Positions 16,875-25,333 of a stretch of 64,000 nt of DNA are shown piece by piece. The stretch is from Pseudomonadota bacterium (GTDB lineage Bacteria > Pseudomonadota > Gammaproteobacteria > Steroidobacterales > Steroidobacteraceae). Under the pieces are notes generated by a model, which was given only the letters and a program-made list of their open reading frames with translations, was not told the DNA's origin and did not search any database. Each line of letters opens with the position of its first letter. The stretch's first letter is position 1. The translations under genes were made by a program, and so were the position numbers. Location of the stretch: positions 1,178,001 through 1,242,000 of the forward strand of contig JAFEDU010000001.1 in the NCBI GenBank assembly GCA_018241425.1, in the 5' to 3' direction.

Positions 16875-18605
16875 TCAGCTCATCCGGTACTTGCGCTCGG
16901 CGCGCGCGTACAGCGGACGCCAGAAGATGCGGTTCACGGTCACGACGAACACGCTCAGGACGACCGTCCCCAGCACGATACGCTGGAAATCGGCGGCATC
17001 GGTGGCGGCATGGATGTAGGCCCCGAGCCCGTGGGCCGTGACCGTCTCGCGGCCCCAGGACACCACCTCAGCGGCGACGCTGGCGTTCCAGGAGCCGCCC
17101 GCGGCGGTGATCGCCCCGGTCACGTAGAACGGGAAGATCGCCGGCAGCGCCAGGCGCTTCCACCACAGCCAGCCCCGGAGCCCGAGGTTCTTGCCCGCGT
17201 TACGCAGGTCGGGGGAGATGGCCGAGGCGCCGACGATCACGTTGAAGAGGATGTACCACTGCGTGCCCAGGATCATGAGTGGGCTCAGCCAGATGTCGGG
17301 CGTCAGGTGGAACAGCACGACCGCCGAGACCACGAACCCGAAGAAGAGGTTCGTGGGGAAGGCCGCCAGGAACTGCGCCACGGGCTGGACGATGCTCGCG
17401 ACCCGCGGGCGCGTGCCCACCCACACACCGATCGGCACCCAGATGAGGCTCGCCAGCGCGATCAGGACGGCCACCCGCACCAGCGTAATGAAGCCCAGGA
17501 GCACCACGCGCCCGATCTCCCCCACCGGGACGTCGCCATGCACGAAGGTCGCGGTGCGCCACAGGGCGAGGAGGCCAATGAGGAGCAGCGCGCCGTACCA
17601 GGCGTAGTCGCCGAGCGGCCCGTCCCAGCGCGAGGGAAGCCGTGCGGCCGCCACGGGTCCCGATGCGCCTGCGGGCTTCATGCCGGCGCGCAGCATCTTG
17701 GCGAACGCGCGCCCGATCAGCCCGATGAGGCGGGAGCGACGCATCATGGTCAGCGCCCAGGACTGGTCGGCGGTCTGGCCCGCCTCCTGCTCCAGGCGGA
17801 ACCAGTCGGCGCTCGCGATCAGGGGCCGGAACAGGAGCTGGTCGAAGATCAGGATGACCACGAACATCGCGACCACCGCCCAGCCGATGGCGCCGTAGTT
17901 GCGCTGGTCGTTGGCGAGCGCGATGTAGGAGCCCACGCCGGGGAGAGTGAGTGTGGTATTTCCGATGCTCATGGCCTCGGAGGCCACCACGAAGAACCAG
18001 CCGCCGGACATCGACATCATCATGTTCCAGATGAGCGGCGGCATCGCAAACGGCACTTCCAGGCGCCAGAACCGCATCCAGGGGCTGAACTGGAAGTTAC
18101 GCGCGGCCTCGGACATCTCATCCGGGATGCTGCGCAGGGAGTGGTAGAAGCTGAAGGCCATGTTCCAGGCCTGGCTGGTGAAGATCAGGAAGATCGCCGC
18201 CATCTCAGCGCCGGCCACCCGCCCAGGCGTCAGCTGCAGGAAGAACAGCGTCACGATCGAGAAGCTCAGGATCGGCACCGACTGCAGGAAGTCCAGGAGC
18301 GGCACCAGCAGCACCTCCGCGCGGCGGCTCTTGGCCGCGAGCGTCGCGTAGGTGAAGGTGAACAGCAGCGAGAACCCGAGCGCGATCAGCATGCGCAGCC
18401 CGGTGCGCGCCGCGTAGCCGATCAGAGCCCAGGGGGAGAGCGAGATCGGCGTCGCCTCCAGGTGCTCGAGCGACCCGGTGAGGCCGCGGGCGGCCTCCGC
18501 GCAGTAGATGAAGAAGGCGACCACCAGGATGAAGGCCAGCACATCCCAGCGTCCCGGGACGTACCGCTCCCTCAGTACCGCAATGGGCAGCCGATCGACG
18601 CGCAT
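16875..18605 (-). CDS. Fused two-domain ABC transporter permease
   Basis: 576 residues with two BPD-type permease halves (each with about five to six membrane helices and an EAA-like loop: EAARNFQFSPWMR in the first, NAGKNLGLRGW in the second). This duplicated arrangement is typical of anion-type permeases (COG4986-like). It is the first gene of the two-gene operon with the ATPase and is transcribed away from the LEA-like gene at 18710. A single chain can supply both halves of the membrane pore. Confidence 0.9.
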   Translation of the reverse strand: MRVDRLPIAVLRERYVPGRWDVLAFILVVAFFIYCAEAARGLTGSLEHLEATPISLSPWALIGYAARTGLRMLIALGFSLLFTFTYATLAAKSRRAEVLLVPLLDFLQSVPILSFSIVTLFFLQLTPGRVAGAEMAAIFLIFTSQAWNMAFSFYHSLRSIPDEMSEAARNFQFSPWMRFWRLEVPFAMPPLIWNMMMSMSGGWFFVVASEAMSIGNTTLTLPGVGSYIALANDQRNYGAIGWAVVAMFVVILIFDQLLFRPLIASADWFRLEQEAGQTADQSWALTMMRRSRLIGLIGRAFAKMLRAGMKPAGASGPVAAARLPSRWDGPLGDYAWYGALLLIGLLALWRTATFVHGDVPVGEIGRVVLLGFITLVRVAVLIALASLIWVPIGVWVGTRPRVASIVQPVAQFLAAFPTNLFFGFVVSAVVLFHLTPDIWLSPLMILGTQWYILFNVIVGASAISPDLRNAGKNLGLRGWLWWKRLALPAIFPFYVTGAITAAGGSWNASVAAEVVSWGRETVTAHGLGAYIHAATDAADFQRIVLGTVVLSVFVVTVNRIFWRPLYARAERKYRMS

Positions 18606-18709
18606 CCGCGGGAGTTTGCCCTAACAGCATGATGATTGGCACCGCGACAGAACCCCGGCACGGCCCGTCGCGGTGCAATCCGGTGCGCGCATACAGTAGG
18701 ATACGAGCC

Positions 18710-19129
18710 ATGAAAACCGCCCTACTGCGCCTCATCGCCGCCACCCTCCTCAGCCCCGTCCTGATCGGCTCCGTAGCCGCACAAAGCGCCGCCGAGAAGA
18801 TCAAGGACGACGCCAAGGAGGTCGGCCACACCATCGCGGACAAGTCCAAGGAGGTCGGCCACGACATCGCCGACAAGTCCAAGGAAGTGGGACACGCGAT
18901 CGCGGACAAATCCAAGGAGGTGGGCCACACGGTGGCCGACAAGTCCAAGGAGGTAGGCCACACGGTCGCCGACAAGTCCAAGGACGCAGGTCACGCGGTG
19001 GCGGACAAGTCCAAGGAGGCCGGTCATGCCATCGCCGACACCTCCAAGAAGGTCGGCACGAGCGTCAAGGACGGGGCCGCGAAGACCAAGAACGCCGTCA
19101 CCGGCGACGGGTCATCGTCCGGGAAATAG
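18710..19129 (+). CDS. Periplasmic LEA-like protein with tandem 11-residue repeats
   Basis: 139 residues. A signal peptide (about residues 1-24, ending SVAAQS) is followed by eight tandem 11-residue units of the form K-E-V-G-H-x-[IV]-A-D-K-S from residue 36, and a short Gly/Ser tail. The 11-mer, lysine/glutamate-rich amphipathic pattern is that of group 3 late-embryogenesis-abundant proteins, disordered helix formers linked to desiccation and envelope stress. The signal peptide places it in the periplasm. The ATG at 18710 is used because it starts the signal peptide. It ends 8 bases before the chorismatase gene and is probably cotranscribed with it. Conserved Gly-His in each repeat may allow metal binding (inference). 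Confidence 0.85.
   Translation: MKTALLRLIAATLLSPVLIGSVAAQSAAEKIKDDAKEVGHTIADKSKEVGHDIADKSKEVGHAIADKSKEVGHTVADKSKEVGHTVADKSKDAGHAVADKSKEAGHAIADTSKKVGTSVKDGAAKTKNAVTGDGSSSGK
18815..19078 (+). repeat. Eight tandem 33-bp coding repeats
   Basis: Each 33-bp unit encodes one 11-residue repeat of the LEA-like protein; the first five are nearly identical, and the last is the most diverged. Such an array can expand or contract by slippage. Confidence 0.9.
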
Positions 19130-19137
19130 GCGGGGCG

Positions 19138-20184
19138 TTGAGCGTGCGGGGGCTGCGCGCACCATCGGGGCTGGCGCTGAACTACCTGTCCCGGGCCGAA
19201 CCAGCCGCGGGCTGGGAGCACGTGCTCGGGATTGCGACCTTCAATGGCACCCCGGCCGCCGTCGCCGGCGTAACCGATATCCCCGTGGCGCGCGTGGGAA
19301 CGCCGGTGCTGCCCAGCGCCATGGACCTCTACGAGGTGTGGAGCACGGCAGGACCGGCGGAGTCCGGCGAGCATGGCCGCGTGCGCTTCAGGCGCACCTC
19401 AGAGCTGCTGTTCGGCTGCATTGCCGTCTCAGAGCATGATTTCCCGGCCGAGGATCCCTCCCCCCTGCACCGTGCCACCGAGGACGCCTACCGCGACCTG
19501 TGCGCGACGCTCGAGGCGCAGGGCTATCCGCACCTGCTGCGGATCTGGAACTACCTCCCGGACATCAACCGCGACTCGGGCGGCACCGAGCGCTATCGCC
19601 AGTTCAATACCGCGCGGCAGCACGCGCTGCACGTCTGCGGGCGGGCCCTCACCGGCAGCGTTCCTGCGGCTTCCGCCCTGGGGGCCTCGAGCGAGAGCCC
19701 GCTGGTCATCTACTTCCTCGCCGGCAAGGTGGCGCCGCTGTTCATCGAGAACCCGCGCCAGGTGAGTGCCTATCACTACCCGCGCGAATACGGCACGCAC
19801 AGCCCGGTGTTCTCGCGCGCGGCGCTGCTGCGCCAGTCCGGGGGCCTGATCCTCTTCATCTCGGGGACCGCGAGCATCGTGGGCCACCAGTCGCTGCACG
19901 TCGGGGACACCGCGGCCCAGACGCGCGAGACGCTGACCAATATCCAGGCCCTGGTCGGGGAGGCGAACCGCGTCGCCGGCGATGGCCGCTTCGAGCTCGG
20001 CAGCCTCGCCTACAAGGTCTACGTGCGCCGCCCCTCCGATCTGCCGCTCATCCAGGCGCAGCTGCACGCCGCTCTCGGAGCACGCGCCCAGGTCATTTAC
20101 CTGCAGGCGGACATCTGCCGCCAGGACCTGCTGGTCGAGATCGAGGCGACGGGCATCTACCCCCCAGCGGCCGCGGCCGCCTGA
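19138..20184 (+). CDS. xanB2: Chorismatase of the FkbO/Hyg5/XanB2 family (hydroxybenzoate synthase)
   Basis: 348 residues matching the chorismatase family: NYLPDINR, ERYRQFNTARQHAL and, towards the C-terminus, SAYHYPREYGTHSPVFSR and FISGTASIVGH. These enzymes hydrolyse or rearrange chorismate; XanB2-type members give 3- and 4-hydroxybenzoate, the starter for xanthomonadin-type aryl polyenes and a ubiquinone precursor. The next gene is an aryl-polyene-type glycosyltransferase, and aryl-polyene-like genes occupy the right end of the window, so a starter role fits. The start is TTG at 19138 or GTG at 19144; the AGGCGGGG ahead fits the GTG slightly better. Which hydroxybenzoate is made cannot be read here. 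Confidence 0.88.
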   Translation: MSVRGLRAPSGLALNYLSRAEPAAGWEHVLGIATFNGTPAAVAGVTDIPVARVGTPVLPSAMDLYEVWSTAGPAESGEHGRVRFRRTSELLFGCIAVSEHDFPAEDPSPLHRATEDAYRDLCATLEAQGYPHLLRIWNYLPDINRDSGGTERYRQFNTARQHALHVCGRALTGSVPAASALGASSESPLVIYFLAGKVAPLFIENPRQVSAYHYPREYGTHSPVFSRAALLRQSGGLILFISGTASIVGHQSLHVGDTAAQTRETLTNIQALVGEANRVAGDGRFELGSLAYKVYVRRPSDLPLIQAQLHAALGARAQVIYLQADICRQDLLVEIEATGIYPPAAAAA

Positions 20185-20282
20185 CGCTCCAGCGCACCCT
20201 GCGCACCCGATCCCGTGTCGCGCCTGATCCGGCGGGGGAAGCTCCGCGTTAATCGCGCCAGGCTCCGCCTCGTGGAGGGGGC

Positions 20283-21050
20283 ATGACGCCCTCGACCACC
20301 CACCTGGTGCTGATCCCCAGCTACAACCCCGGACTCAGGGGCCTGGACACCGTGGTCGCCGCGCGACGGTGGTGGGCTCCGGTCTGGGTCGTGATCGATG
20401 GCAGCACGGACGGCAGCGCGGCGCAGCTCAGCGACCTGGCCGCCCGGGACCCGCAGGTGAGAGTCATCGTGCGCAGGCACAACGGCGGCAAGGGTGCCGC
20501 GCTGTTCGATGGCCTGAGGGCCGCCCGGGAGGCGGGCTTCACGCACGCGCTCACCATGGATTCCGACGGACAGCACCCGGCCCCGGCCATCCCGCAGTTC
20601 ATGGCCGCCTCGAGCGCCGCTCCTTCCGCGATGATCCTCGGCGTACCGATCTTCGATGCCAGTGCGCCCGCACTGCGGGTGCGCGGGCGCCGCATCTCCA
20701 ACTGCGTCGCCAACATCGTGACCCTCGGTGGGGGCATCCAGGACTCCCTGTTCGGCTTTCGTGTCTACCCGATCGCGGATCTGCTGGCGGTCATGCGCCG
20801 CACGCGCTGGATGCGCCGGTTCGACTTCGATGCCGAGGCGGTCGTGCGCCTGAGCTGGCGCGGCACCCCCGTGGTGAACCGGTCTGCGCCGGTGCGCTAC
20901 TTCGCGCCCGCAGAGGGCGGCGTCTCCCACTTCCACTACTGGCGCGACAACGCGCTTTTGACCTCGATGTACCTGAGACTCGCGGTGGGCTGGGTGCTGA
21001 GACTCCCGATGCTCGCCCTGCGGCGGCTGAGGACTCGCGCCGGGAGCTGA
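20283..21050 (+). CDS. Family 2 glycosyltransferase of aryl-polyene type
   Basis: 255-residue soluble GT-A glycosyltransferase: LIPSYNPG, VWVVIDGSTDGS, HNGGKGAAL and the metal site TMDSDGQH (about residues 95-102). No multi-pass membrane domain is visible, only a hydrophobic C-terminal stretch. The IPSYNPG and VIDGSTDGS forms resemble the glycosyltransferase half found in aryl-polyene/xanthomonadin clusters, where it is often fused or next to the lysophospholipid-type acyltransferase. Here the acyltransferase half is 41 kb away (62274-63224). GGAGGGGG ahead of the ATG is a strong ribosome-binding site. A role in EPS assembly is the alternative. Confidence 0.82.
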   Translation: MTPSTTHLVLIPSYNPGLRGLDTVVAARRWWAPVWVVIDGSTDGSAAQLSDLAARDPQVRVIVRRHNGGKGAALFDGLRAAREAGFTHALTMDSDGQHPAPAIPQFMAASSAAPSAMILGVPIFDASAPALRVRGRRISNCVANIVTLGGGIQDSLFGFRVYPIADLLAVMRRTRWMRRFDFDAEAVVRLSWRGTPVVNRSAPVRYFAPAEGGVSHFHYWRDNALLTSMYLRLAVGWVLRLPMLALRRLRTRAGS

Positions 21051-21183
21051 CCGGGACCGCCCGCCTACCCAGGGCGGCGCCGCCGCCGGCCGCCCCGGTG
21101 TGTGGCGCATCACGGTCCGCGCGCACCGGGGGCCTTTCTGATGCCACCCGAAACCGGAATCAGGCATCATCCGTTCGCGCATC

Positions 21184-22851
21184 GTGAGCACCGAAAAGAT
21201 ATCTAACTCGATGATTTCCCGAGACTTGACCGTATTGGGTGATACCACGCTGGGTGGCTTCGCGCGCGAGCTGCAGGCCCAGTGCACGCGCGCGGCGCTC
21301 CCCTGGGCGATCACGGATGGTGGTTTTGATTCCTGGGAGCGGGAGATCTTCGAGCCGAGCAGCGCCACCCGCCGCTCGAGCGCATCGCTCGCCTTCGTGT
21401 TGTCGCCGCGCCTGCTCGAGGGTCCCGCCTGCGCCCAGCTGCCCGCGCGTGTGCAGGCACTCCTGGGCGCCCTGGAAGCACTCGAGCCCAAGCGCACCGT
21501 GCTCTTCGGCACCGTCTTCCCCGATCCACGCCGCGTATTGCCGCTGACCGCCGCCCCCGGCGCGGCGCGGCTGGCGCGCAGCGTGAATGCGCTGCTCGAT
21601 GACTTCTGCGCGCGCAATTCGTGGTTCTACCTCGTCGACCAGGCGAGCTTCGCGCTGGAGGCCGGCATCGGCTCGCTGAACGACGCCCGCTTCGAGGCGC
21701 TGGGATCGCTGTACTTCTCGCCCACGGGCACCCGGAAGCTCGCCGCCGTGTGGGCGCGCGCGCTGGGCGCGATCACGCACACGCCGGCGAAGGTACTCGT
21801 GCTCGACCTCGACAACACCCTGTGGGGCGGCATCCTGGGCGAGGACGGCGCGGAGAACCTCAAGATGGGGGGCTCAGGCGCCGGATTCTTCTATCGCCGC
21901 TTCCAGCATGGACTGCTGGAACTCAAGAACAGCGGCGTACTGCTCGCCGCCTGCTCGAAGAACAACCCGGCCGATGCGCAGGCGGTACTGCGCGAACACC
22001 CCGACTGCCTGCTGCGCCCGCAGGACTTCGCGGCTCTGGAGATCAGCTGGGAACCGAAGTCCGCGGGCATCCGGCGCATCGCCGAGAAGCTGCGCCTGGG
22101 GCTCGATTCGTTCGTGTTCGTGGACGACTCGGCCTTCGAGCGCGCCGAGGTCTCCACGGCGCTCCCGCAGGTCCGGGTGCTGGAGTTTCCGGACGGCCCC
22201 GAAGGGCTTCCGGCGATGCTCACGCAGTGCACGTTCTTCGACCGGCTGCGCATCACGGCCGAGGACCAGGCCCGCTCGCAGAGCTACGCCGAGGAGGCCC
22301 AGCGGGAACAGCTCCGATCGAGCGCCGCGACGCCTGCGGACTTCTACCGCTCGCTGCAGCTGAGCGCCCGGATCTACCGGGCGCCACCGGAGGACTTCGA
22401 GCGCCTGCACCAGCTGATCCACAAGACCAACCAGTTCAACCTGACCGGCCAGCGTCTCAGCCAGGATGACTTGCGCGCGCTGCTGGCCTCGGCCAAAGCC
22501 GAGGTGTTCGCCCTGCGCGTTTCCGACCGCTTTGGCGACAGCGGCCTCACGGGACTTGCGCTCGTGGACCAGGCCGACGGGAGGCACTGGCGCGTGTCCA
22601 ACTTTCTCCTGAGCTGCCGGATCATCGGCCGCACGGTCGAGAACGCCTTCGTGACCTGGCTCGCCGCCCGGGCGCAGGCCGCGGGCGCCGAGTCGCTGAC
22701 CTTCGACTTCGCCGTCTCGCCTCGCAACCAGGTTGCAGCGGAGTTCCTGGAACGCTCGGGACTTACGCCCAACGCGGATCGCTCGAGATGGTCGCTTGCC
22801 ACCGACCGGTCCGCCGACCTTCCGCCGCACTACGTCACGATCAGCAACTGA
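21184..22851 (+). CDS. FkbH-like HAD-IIIC protein with C-terminal GNAT-like domain
   Basis: 555 residues. The N-terminal ~190 residues are an SGNH-like/linker region. The HAD catalytic motif DLDNT lies at residues 208-212 in VLVLDLDNTLWGG, followed by SKN (motif II) and FVDDS (motif III). A GNAT-like domain occupies about 400-555. Characterised FkbH proteins take 1,3-bisphosphoglycerate, dephosphorylate it and load glyceryl onto a carrier protein. The next gene, 9 bases on, is a carrier protein, which fits exactly. Start is GTG at 21184; an ATG nine codons later is possible. The product may be a glyceryl or related acyl group used to decorate the polysaccharide, since no polyketide synthase is present. 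Confidence 0.9.
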   Translation: MSTEKISNSMISRDLTVLGDTTLGGFARELQAQCTRAALPWAITDGGFDSWEREIFEPSSATRRSSASLAFVLSPRLLEGPACAQLPARVQALLGALEALEPKRTVLFGTVFPDPRRVLPLTAAPGAARLARSVNALLDDFCARNSWFYLVDQASFALEAGIGSLNDARFEALGSLYFSPTGTRKLAAVWARALGAITHTPAKVLVLDLDNTLWGGILGEDGAENLKMGGSGAGFFYRRFQHGLLELKNSGVLLAACSKNNPADAQAVLREHPDCLLRPQDFAALEISWEPKSAGIRRIAEKLRLGLDSFVFVDDSAFERAEVSTALPQVRVLEFPDGPEGLPAMLTQCTFFDRLRITAEDQARSQSYAEEAQREQLRSSAATPADFYRSLQLSARIYRAPPEDFERLHQLIHKTNQFNLTGQRLSQDDLRALLASAKAEVFALRVSDRFGDSGLTGLALVDQADGRHWRVSNFLLSCRIIGRTVENAFVTWLAARAQAAGAESLTFDFAVSPRNQVAAEFLERSGLTPNADRSRWSLATDRSADLPPHYVTISN

Positions 22852-22860
22852 TGCACGAGG

Positions 22861-23109
22861 ATGCCCATGCCCGTCGATGAGGACAGACTGCGGCGCGCCG
22901 TGATAGCCGCGCTCCGGATCAAGCCCGACCAGTACCGCAGCGACCTCAAGCTGGGGGACCTCGACGAGTGGGACTCGCTCGGGCACCTCGAGCTGGTCGC
23001 CCACGTGGAGAAGGAGTTTGGCGTGACCGTGGCCCTGGATGACATTCCGAAGCTGTCATCCCTGGGGGCCCTGCGTAGCCACCTGGCCGCGCTCGGCGCC
23101 GGCGGCTGA
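22861..23109 (+). CDS. Acyl carrier protein paired with FkbH
   Basis: 82 residues with the phosphopantetheine motif EWDSLGHLEL, Ser39 being the attachment site. It follows the FkbH-like gene by 9 bases and precedes the deacetylase-like gene by 6, so all three are almost certainly cotranscribed. It is the expected acceptor of the FkbH product. An ATG two codons in is an alternative start. Confidence 0.92.
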   Translation: MPMPVDEDRLRRAVIAALRIKPDQYRSDLKLGDLDEWDSLGHLELVAHVEKEFGVTVALDDIPKLSSLGALRSHLAALGAGG

Positions 23110-23115
23110 CCCGCG

Positions 23116-24045
23116 ATGCGCTGGCCCGAGGGCAAGAGCTTCGCGTTCACGGTGTTCGATGACACGGACCTGTCGCGGCCGGGAAACTACGAGCCGGTCT
23201 ACGAGCTGCTCCACGAGCGCGGGATGCGCACGACCAAGTCGGTCTGGCCGGCAACCGGGGCCGGGACCGAGGCCCGCAGCGCGGAGGGCTCGACGTGCGA
23301 TGACCCCGAGTACCTGAAGTACGTGCTGGGCCTGCAGGCCCGCGGCTTCGAGATCGGCTACCACAACTCCTACCACACGGGCCTGCACCGGACCCAGATC
23401 GCGCAGGCGCTCGACCGCTTCCGGTCCCTCTTTGGGCACGACCCGGACTCGATGTCCAACCATGCGATGTCGCTCGAGGGGATCTACTGGGGCGAGGCGC
23501 GCCTCAGCCCGCCGTTGAGCACCGCGTACCGGCATATCTGGGCGCGCAACCGCGCTTGCGTCCACCAGGGTCACTGGGAGAATTCCCCCTATTTCTGGGG
23601 CGACCTCTGCAAGCAACGGATCCGCTACGTGCGCAACTTCGTATTCGGGAAGACCGACACGCTCGCCGCGTGTCCGTGGATGCCGTATCACGACGCGGCG
23701 CGGCCCTATGTCAATGCGTGGTTTGCAGCCAGCCACGCGCAGCACTGCAGCCACTTCCTCGACGTGCTGTCGGAGCGCAACCAGGATGCACTCGAGGCCT
23801 CCGGCGGCGCGTGCATCGTGTACACGCACTTCGCGGCGGACTTCGTCGATGGCCGCGGCCAGCTGCACCCGAAGGCGCGCGCCCTGATCGAGCGGCTGTC
23901 CCGCAAGAACGGCTGGTTCGTGCCGGTGCGGGAGCTCTTGGACCATATCGTCGCGCAGCGCGGGCTGGTCGAACTCTCGGCCGCGGCACGCACCTCGCTC
24001 GAATGGCGCTGGCTCGCCCACAAGGTCCTGGTGGGTGCGGGATGA
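23116..24045 (+). CDS. Polysaccharide deacetylase-superfamily protein, divergent
   Basis: 309 residues. The fold is suggested by AFTVFDDTDLS near the N-terminus (Asp15/Asp16 at the position of the metal-binding Asp pair) and GYHNSYHTGLHR (residues 81-92) at the position of the H-x3-H metal motif. Otherwise it lacks the usual NodB motifs, and WPATGAG, NHAMSLEGIYWG and YTHFAADF are features of its own. No signal peptide is seen, so it probably acts in the cytosol. Its start lies 6 bases after the ACP and its end overlaps the next gene by ATGA. A role in removing an acyl group from the sugar or carrier-bound intermediate is possible but not shown. Confidence 0.72.
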   Translation: MRWPEGKSFAFTVFDDTDLSRPGNYEPVYELLHERGMRTTKSVWPATGAGTEARSAEGSTCDDPEYLKYVLGLQARGFEIGYHNSYHTGLHRTQIAQALDRFRSLFGHDPDSMSNHAMSLEGIYWGEARLSPPLSTAYRHIWARNRACVHQGHWENSPYFWGDLCKQRIRYVRNFVFGKTDTLAACPWMPYHDAARPYVNAWFAASHAQHCSHFLDVLSERNQDALEASGGACIVYTHFAADFVDGRGQLHPKARALIERLSRKNGWFVPVRELLDHIVAQRGLVELSAAARTSLEWRWLAHKVLVGAG

Positions 24046-25145
24046 TCGAGCTCGGCCGGCTCGCGGCGTCGGACGAAAGGGCCATCCGGGAGTTCAACGC
24101 GCGTCTGTCCGCCGGTGGCGAGGTGTTCCAGCTGCCGGGAACCCTCGCGGAGCTCGCCACGCCTTCGGCGCCCGGGCCCGCGCTATGGACTGAAGCCTGG
24201 GTGGCCCGCGAGGACCAGGCGGTCCGCGGCGGATTCCTCCTCAAGCACGAATGGCTCCTCACGCCGCAGCAACGGATCGAAGTGGGCAATTTCCAGTTGC
24301 CGCTCTCCGAAGGAATCATCGACCGGCGCTACGCCATGGTGGGGCTCAACATCGTCCACCACGCGATAAAGCAGTTGGGACCCTTGTATTGCCTGGGGAT
24401 GGGGAGCCTGTCGCGGCCCCTTCCGCGGCTGCTGCAGCGCCTGGAATGGCGCGTCGAGGAGGTCCCGTTCTACTTCCTCGTGCTCCGGGGCGCCCGCTTT
24501 GCACGCAACATCCGGATACTGCGGACCCGAAAGCGCAACCGGGTAGCCCTGGATTTACTGGGCATGTCCGGGATCGCCTCGCTCGGCGCCCTCGGATGGC
24601 GCGTCGCCCGGTGGGCCACCGGACGCGGCGCCGCCGGGGCGGGCATTCAGCTCCGCCCCGTGGCCGCATTCGACCGCTCGTCTGACGAGATACAGGCACG
24701 CTGCCGCCCGGAGTACCAGGGGTTCCTGGATCGGGGCCAGGAGGCGCTGGCGATCAAGTTTCCCGCCGGGGATCCCCGCTTCCATCGTTACATGGTGTCG
24801 GAGGGGGGGCGTGATGTCGGCTGGCTGATTGCGACGGTGACCCGCCTTAAGGATCACAAGCAGTTCGGCGACCTGACGCTCGCGACCATCGTGGACGGCC
24901 TCGTGCCGAAGTCCCTGCTGCGCCCGGCGCTCGACCAGTTGGTCGGCCATCTGCGGCGCCTCGACGCCGACCTGATCGTGAGTAATCAGAGTGACTCGGC
25001 GTGGTGCGCGGCATTGCGTCGCAGCATGTTCCGACGCGGCCCGTCGAACTTCGTGCTCGCCCGCTCTCCCGCCTTCCTTCCGGAAGCGCCGCTTGGAGCA
25101 ATTCACATGAATCGCGGTGACGGAGACGGCCCGATCAATCTGTGA
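24042..25145 (+). CDS. Unknown protein, possibly GNAT/FemAB-like, in the FkbH-ACP operon
   Basis: 367 residues; the ATG at 24042 overlaps the preceding stop (ATGA), and the frame upstream lies inside the previous gene. I do not recognise the family with certainty. Visible are two similar halves: an N-terminal region with AMVGLNIVHHAIKQLGPLY and a C-terminal region with VSEGGRDVGWLIATV and TLATIVDGLVPKSLL, separated by a basic linker (about residues 160-200). This two-lobed pattern resembles GNAT or FemAB-type acyltransferases that move a carrier-bound or CoA-bound acyl group. Its position after FkbH, ACP and deacetylase suggests it transfers the ACP-bound group to a sugar (inference). Confidence 0.6.
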   Translation: MIELGRLAASDERAIREFNARLSAGGEVFQLPGTLAELATPSAPGPALWTEAWVAREDQAVRGGFLLKHEWLLTPQQRIEVGNFQLPLSEGIIDRRYAMVGLNIVHHAIKQLGPLYCLGMGSLSRPLPRLLQRLEWRVEEVPFYFLVLRGARFARNIRILRTRKRNRVALDLLGMSGIASLGALGWRVARWATGRGAAGAGIQLRPVAAFDRSSDEIQARCRPEYQGFLDRGQEALAIKFPAGDPRFHRYMVSEGGRDVGWLIATVTRLKDHKQFGDLTLATIVDGLVPKSLLRPALDQLVGHLRRLDADLIVSNQSDSAWCAALRRSMFRRGPSNFVLARSPAFLPEAPLGAIHMNRGDGDGPINL

Positions 25146-25333
25146 GCTGAACCTCACTTTTGGGAGCCGCAGCACTTCTTGAGGCCTCGGCGGCATATTA
25201 CGGCTTTATTACAGGCCGTATGAAAACGTAGACTCTCGCCTGCCGGACGCCGCACCACTAAAAAGCAACGGGGCGCCCACGCAAAAGCTTCGCGAACACC
25301 GGACCCGAGAGTCGAGGCCCGGCGGGGGGATCC

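Noticed and set aside
15415..18632. Two long plus-strand open frames opposite the ABC transporter genes
   Set aside because: Arg/His/Gly-rich shadows of the ATPase and permease; no signal or domain.
18815..19078. Regular 33-bp repeats that could suggest a CRISPR array
   Set aside because: There are no spacers; the units are contiguous, in frame and encode an 11-residue peptide repeat.
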